Of a DNA stretch of 64,000 nucleotides, positions 61,196 to 64,000 are shown piece after piece (within the stretch, counting starts at the first letter, position 1; each line of letters starts with the position of its first letter). Source of the DNA: Osmia lignaria lignaria. Lineage: Eukaryota; Arthropoda; Insecta; Hymenoptera; Megachilidae. The DNA is taken from positions 19,986,001 through 20,050,000 of the forward strand of contig NW_027478160.1 in assembly GCF_051020975.1 (NCBI RefSeq), in the 5' to 3' direction. The translations under genes and the position numbers were made by a program. Under the pieces are notes generated by a model. That model was not told the DNA's origin. It did not search any database and saw only the letters and a list, made by a program, of their open reading frames with translations.

Positions 61196-64000
61196 TCAGA
61201 TGCGTAGATCTCGAGATATATCAAGATATTTAAAAGTTCCGAAGCCGCACCAACATAATAGAGATACAGAAACACCGTGGCCCCTTTCTTTGAGATAACT
61301 CTGCACTATTGCGAGCTGCAAATGCCACTTCCAGCTTAGCTGTGCAGAGGAAGAACAACAAGAAGAAGAAATATCTCGAAATATGTCCGTCAGGCCAGTT
61401 CCTTTGAGCTGAATCTGCAAATATCTCGGAAACGAAGCGAGCTATGGCAAAATGTTAAGAGACGTTTTTTGTAGAGAATTATGTTTCCTACAATTTATGT
61501 TCTATGATATTTTTTGATCAGAAGCGTAGTTTTCGAGATATATCGAGATATTTAAAAGTTCCGAAGACGCACCAACATAATAGAGATACAGAAACACCGT
61601 GGCCCCTTTCTTTGAGATAACTGTGCACTAGTGCGAGCCGCAAATGCCACTTCCAGCTTAGCTGTGCAGAAGAAGAACAACAAGAAGAAGAAATATCTCG
61701 AAATATGTCCGTCAGGCCCCTTCCCTTGAGATAAATCTGCAAATATCTCGGAAACGAAGCGAGCTATGGCAAAATGTTAAGAGACCTTTTTTGTAGAGAA
61801 TTAAGTTTCCTACTTTTTATGTTCTATGATATTTTTTGATCAGATGCGTAGTTCTCGAGATATATCAAGATATTTAAAAGTTCCGAAGCCGCACCAACAT
61901 AATAGAGATACAGAAACACCGTGGCTCCTTTCTTTGAGATAACTCTGCACTATTGCGAGCTGGAAATGCCACTTCCAGTTTAGCTGTGCAGAAGAAGAAC
62001 AACAAGAAGAAGAAATATCTCGAAATATGTCCGTTAGGCCCCTTCCCTTGAGATAAATCTGCAAATATCTCGGAAACGAAGCGAGCTATGGCAAAATGTT
62101 AAGAGACCTTTTTTGTAGAGAATTAGGTTTCCTACTTTTTACGTTCTATGATATTTTTTGATCAGATGCGTAGTTCTCGAGATATATCAAGATATTTAAA
62201 AGTTCCGAAGCCGCACCAACATAATAGAGATACAGAAACACCGTGGCCCCTTTCTTTGAGATAACTCTGCACTATTGCGAGCTGCAAATGCCACTTCCAG
62301 CTTAGCTGTGCAGAAGAAGAACAACAAGAAGAAGAAATATCTCGAAATATGTCCGTCAGGCCCCTTCCCTTGAGATAAATCTGGAAATATCTCGGAAACG
62401 AAGAGAGTTATGGCAAAATGCTAAGAGACCTTTTTTGTAGAGAATTAAGTTTCCTACTTTTCATGTTCTACGATATTTTTTGATCAGATGCGTAGTTCTC
62501 GAGATATATCAAGATATTTAAAAGTTCCGAAGTCGCACCAACATAATAGAGATACAGAAACACCGTGGCCCCTTTCCTTGAGATAACTCTGCACTATTGC
62601 GAGCTGCAAATGCCACTTCCAGCTTAGCTGTGCAGAAGAAGAACAACAAGAAGAAGAAATATCTCGAAATATGTCCGTCAGGCCCCTTCCCTTGAGATAA
62701 ATCTGGAAATATCTCGGAAACGAAGAGAGTTATGGCAAAATGTTAAGAGACCTTTTCTGTAGAGAATTAAGTTTCCTACTTTTCATGTTCTATGATATTT
62801 TTTGATCAGATGCGTAGTTCTCGAGATATATCAAGATATTTAAAAGTTCCGAAGCCGCACCAACATAATAGAGATACAGAAACACCGTGGCCCCTTTCTT
62901 TGAGATAACTCTGCACTAGTGCGAGCCGCAAATGCCACTTCCAGCTTAGCTGTGCAGAAGAAGAACAACAAGAAGAAGAAATATCTCGAAATATGTCCGT
63001 CAGGCCCCTTCCCTTGAGATAAATCTGCAAATATCTCGGAAACGAAGCGAGCTATGGCAAAATGTTAAGAGACCTTTTTTGTAGAGAATTAAGTTTCCTA
63101 CTTTTTATGTTCTATGATATTTTTTGATCAGATGCGTAGTTCTCGAGATATATCAAGATATTTAAAAGTTCCGAAGCCGCACCAACATAATAGAGATACA
63201 GAAACACCGTGGCTCCTTTCTTTGAGATAACTCTGCACTATTGCGAGCTGGAAATGCCACTTCCAGTTTAGCTGTGCAGAAGAAGAACAACAAGAAGAAG
63301 AAATATCTCGAAATATGTCCGTTAGGCCCCTTCCCTTGAGATAAATCTGCAAATATCTCGGAAACGAAGCGAGCTATGGCAAAATGTTAAGATACCTTTT
63401 TTGTAGAGAATTAAGTTTCCTCCTTTTTATGTTCTATGATATTTTTTGATCAGATGCGCAGTTCACGAGATATATCAAGATATTTAAAAGTTCCGAAGCC
63501 GCACCAACATAATAGAGATACAGAAACACCGTGGCCCCTTTCTTTGAGATAACTCTGCACTATTGCGAGCTGCAAATGCCACTTCCAGCTTAGCTGTGCA
63601 GAAGAAGAACAACAAGAAGAAGAAATATCTCGAAATATGTCCGTCAGGCCCCTTCCCTTGATATAAATCTGGAAATATCTCGGAAACGAAGAGAGTTATG
63701 GCAAAATGTTAAGAGACCTTTTCTGTAGAGAATTAAGTTTCCTACTTTTCATGTTCTATGATATTTTTTGATCAGATGCGTAGTTCTCGAGATATATCAA
63801 GATATTTAAAAGTTCCGAAGCCGCACCAACATAATAGAGATACAGAAACACCGTGGCCCCTTTCTTTGAGATAACTCTGCACTAGTGCGAGCCGCAAATG
63901 CCACTTCCAGCTTAGCTGTGCAGAAGAAGAACAACAAGAAGAAGAAATATCTCGAAATATGTCCGTCAGGCCCCTTCCCTTGAGATAAATCTGCAAATAT
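61196..64000. repeat. 8-mer HOR, copy 3, shortened, running off the window
   Basis: The order is B (61196, with AGATCT at 61206-61211), C (61518), D (61840), E (62162), F (62484) and A (62806), without the G-F' pair of copy 2. It is followed by D (63128), a 'GATGCGCAGTTCACG' unit (63450) like 57333, and A (63772). The jump from A back to D shows another loss of B and C. The last unit is cut by the window end. Confidence 0.85.

Larger units (their letters stand above)
1..64000. repeat. Tandem satellite DNA array, 322-bp monomer, about 199 units
   Basis: The same 322-bp sequence recurs in one orientation across the full window with no interruption. Unit starts ('TCAGATGCG' or 'TCAGAAGCG') fall at 44, 366, 688 and so on to 63772. 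That distance equals 198 x 322 minus 28 bp, which is exactly accounted for by eight short monomers. Neighbouring monomers differ by a limited set of substitutions, and length is highly constrained. No unique DNA, transposon, gene or RNA gene is seen, and the array runs off both ends, so its true size is unknown. An array of this kind belongs in constitutive heterochromatin, possibly centromeric, of a eukaryote. The family is not recognised. Centromere function cannot be judged from sequence alone. Confidence 0.98.
51501..64000. repeat. Array domain V: 8-mer HOR and odd-length monomers
   Basis: Domain V is characterised by 'GTTATGGC' with 'ATCTGGAAATATC', 'GGCTCCTTTC' with 'CTGGAAATGCC', and 'GAAGTCGCACC' units. 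It contains five of the eight monomers that depart from 322 bp. The left part (51,500 to about 56,000) is irregular. From 56,045 an 8-monomer pattern is clear. The array continues beyond the window. Confidence 0.82.

Noticed and set aside
44..63996. Minus-strand open frames of about 74 codons in most monomers, as a repeated small protein
   Set aside because: The frames have no ATG and begin at TTG. About 26 of 198 monomers carry in-frame stops, a frameshift or lose the TTG (for example units 12271, 15169, 40607, 51555, 55095 and 57333). Since 322 is not a multiple of 3, no frame continues across units. Variation shows no obvious protective pattern. They are by-products of the repeat.
1..64000. 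CENP-B box
   Set aside because: The core pattern TTCG-4N-A-2N-CGGG is not present in the consensus monomer. 'TTTCGAGATATATCGAG' resembles only its first half, and I see no CGGG in the consensus; an isolated TTCGGG near 53,500 is a point change.
1..64000. CRISPR-like array
   Set aside because: Direct repeats are present, but the period is 322 bp, there are no unique spacers, and the whole unit is repeated.
1..64000. RNA polymerase III promoter in each monomer
   Set aside because: 'AGTTCCGAAGCC' is only a weak match to a B box, no convincing A box lies upstream, and two T6 runs per unit would stop such transcripts on this strand.
1..64000. Transposon-derived tandem repeat or LTR
   Set aside because: No terminal inverted repeats, target-site duplications, primer-binding sites or transposase/reverse transcriptase fragments are visible. 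The monomers join seamlessly at 322-bp spacing.
1..64000. Drosophila 1.688 (359-bp) satellite
   Set aside because: Both have a monomer in the 300-bp range with T-rich runs, but the period and the sequence as I recall it do not match, so no family name is assigned.

Overview
The whole 64 kb window is one uninterrupted tandem satellite DNA array. A monomer of 322 bp is repeated head to tail, always in the same orientation, from the first base to the last. Taking 'TCAGATGCG' (or 'TCAGAAGCG') as the monomer start, units begin at 44 and every 322 bp after that. Eight units are short: three of 319 bp, four of 321 bp and one of 307 bp. This gives 198 complete units between 44 and 63771, plus partial units at both ends. 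I find no protein-coding gene, tRNA, rRNA, CRISPR array, transposon or unique spacer. One monomer counted by hand (38701-39022) is about 39% GC.

Organism: an array this long, this uniform and with nested higher-order structure points to a eukaryotic chromosome, in centromeric or pericentromeric (possibly subtelomeric) heterochromatin. I do not recognise the satellite family. The monomer length and style would fit an arthropod such as an insect, but that is a guess. An array resolved to single-base variants at this length suggests a long-read assembly.

Layout: shared private variants divide the array into five domains. Domain I (1 to about 7,400) has two copies, and the start of a third, of an 11-monomer higher-order repeat (HOR) of 3,539 bp. 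Domain II (about 7,400 to 32,800) is marked by 'AATAGGGATAC' monomers. It holds a five-monomer block repeated 3,220 bp apart and two copies of a 22-monomer HOR (7,084 bp). Domain III (about 32,800 to 37,000) is a short, more diverged zone marked by 'GAAAATTAGG' and 'TTTGAACAG'. Domain IV (about 37,000 to 51,500) has 6- to 9-monomer periods built around one marker monomer, and a block of four unusual monomers found again 11 kb away in a rotated order. Domain V (about 51,500 to 64,000) has an 8-monomer HOR (2,575-2,576 bp) plus most of the odd-length monomers.

Mechanism: many monomers are mosaics of two 'heads' (A: CCTACAATTTATG with GAAGCGTAG; B: CCTACTTTTTATG with GATGCGTAG), several 'middles' (CACTAGTGCGAGCC, CACTATTGCGAGCT, CACGATTGCGAGCT) and two main 'tails' (GGCCCCTTCCCTTGAG, GGCCAGTTCCTTTGAGCTG). 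Several chimeric monomers sit exactly where one HOR copy has lost a unit relative to another. These are direct footprints of unequal exchange or gene conversion. The repeated minus-strand reading frames of about 74 codons are a by-product of the repeat. They lack ATG starts, and about 26 of the 198 monomers lack an intact frame or its start.
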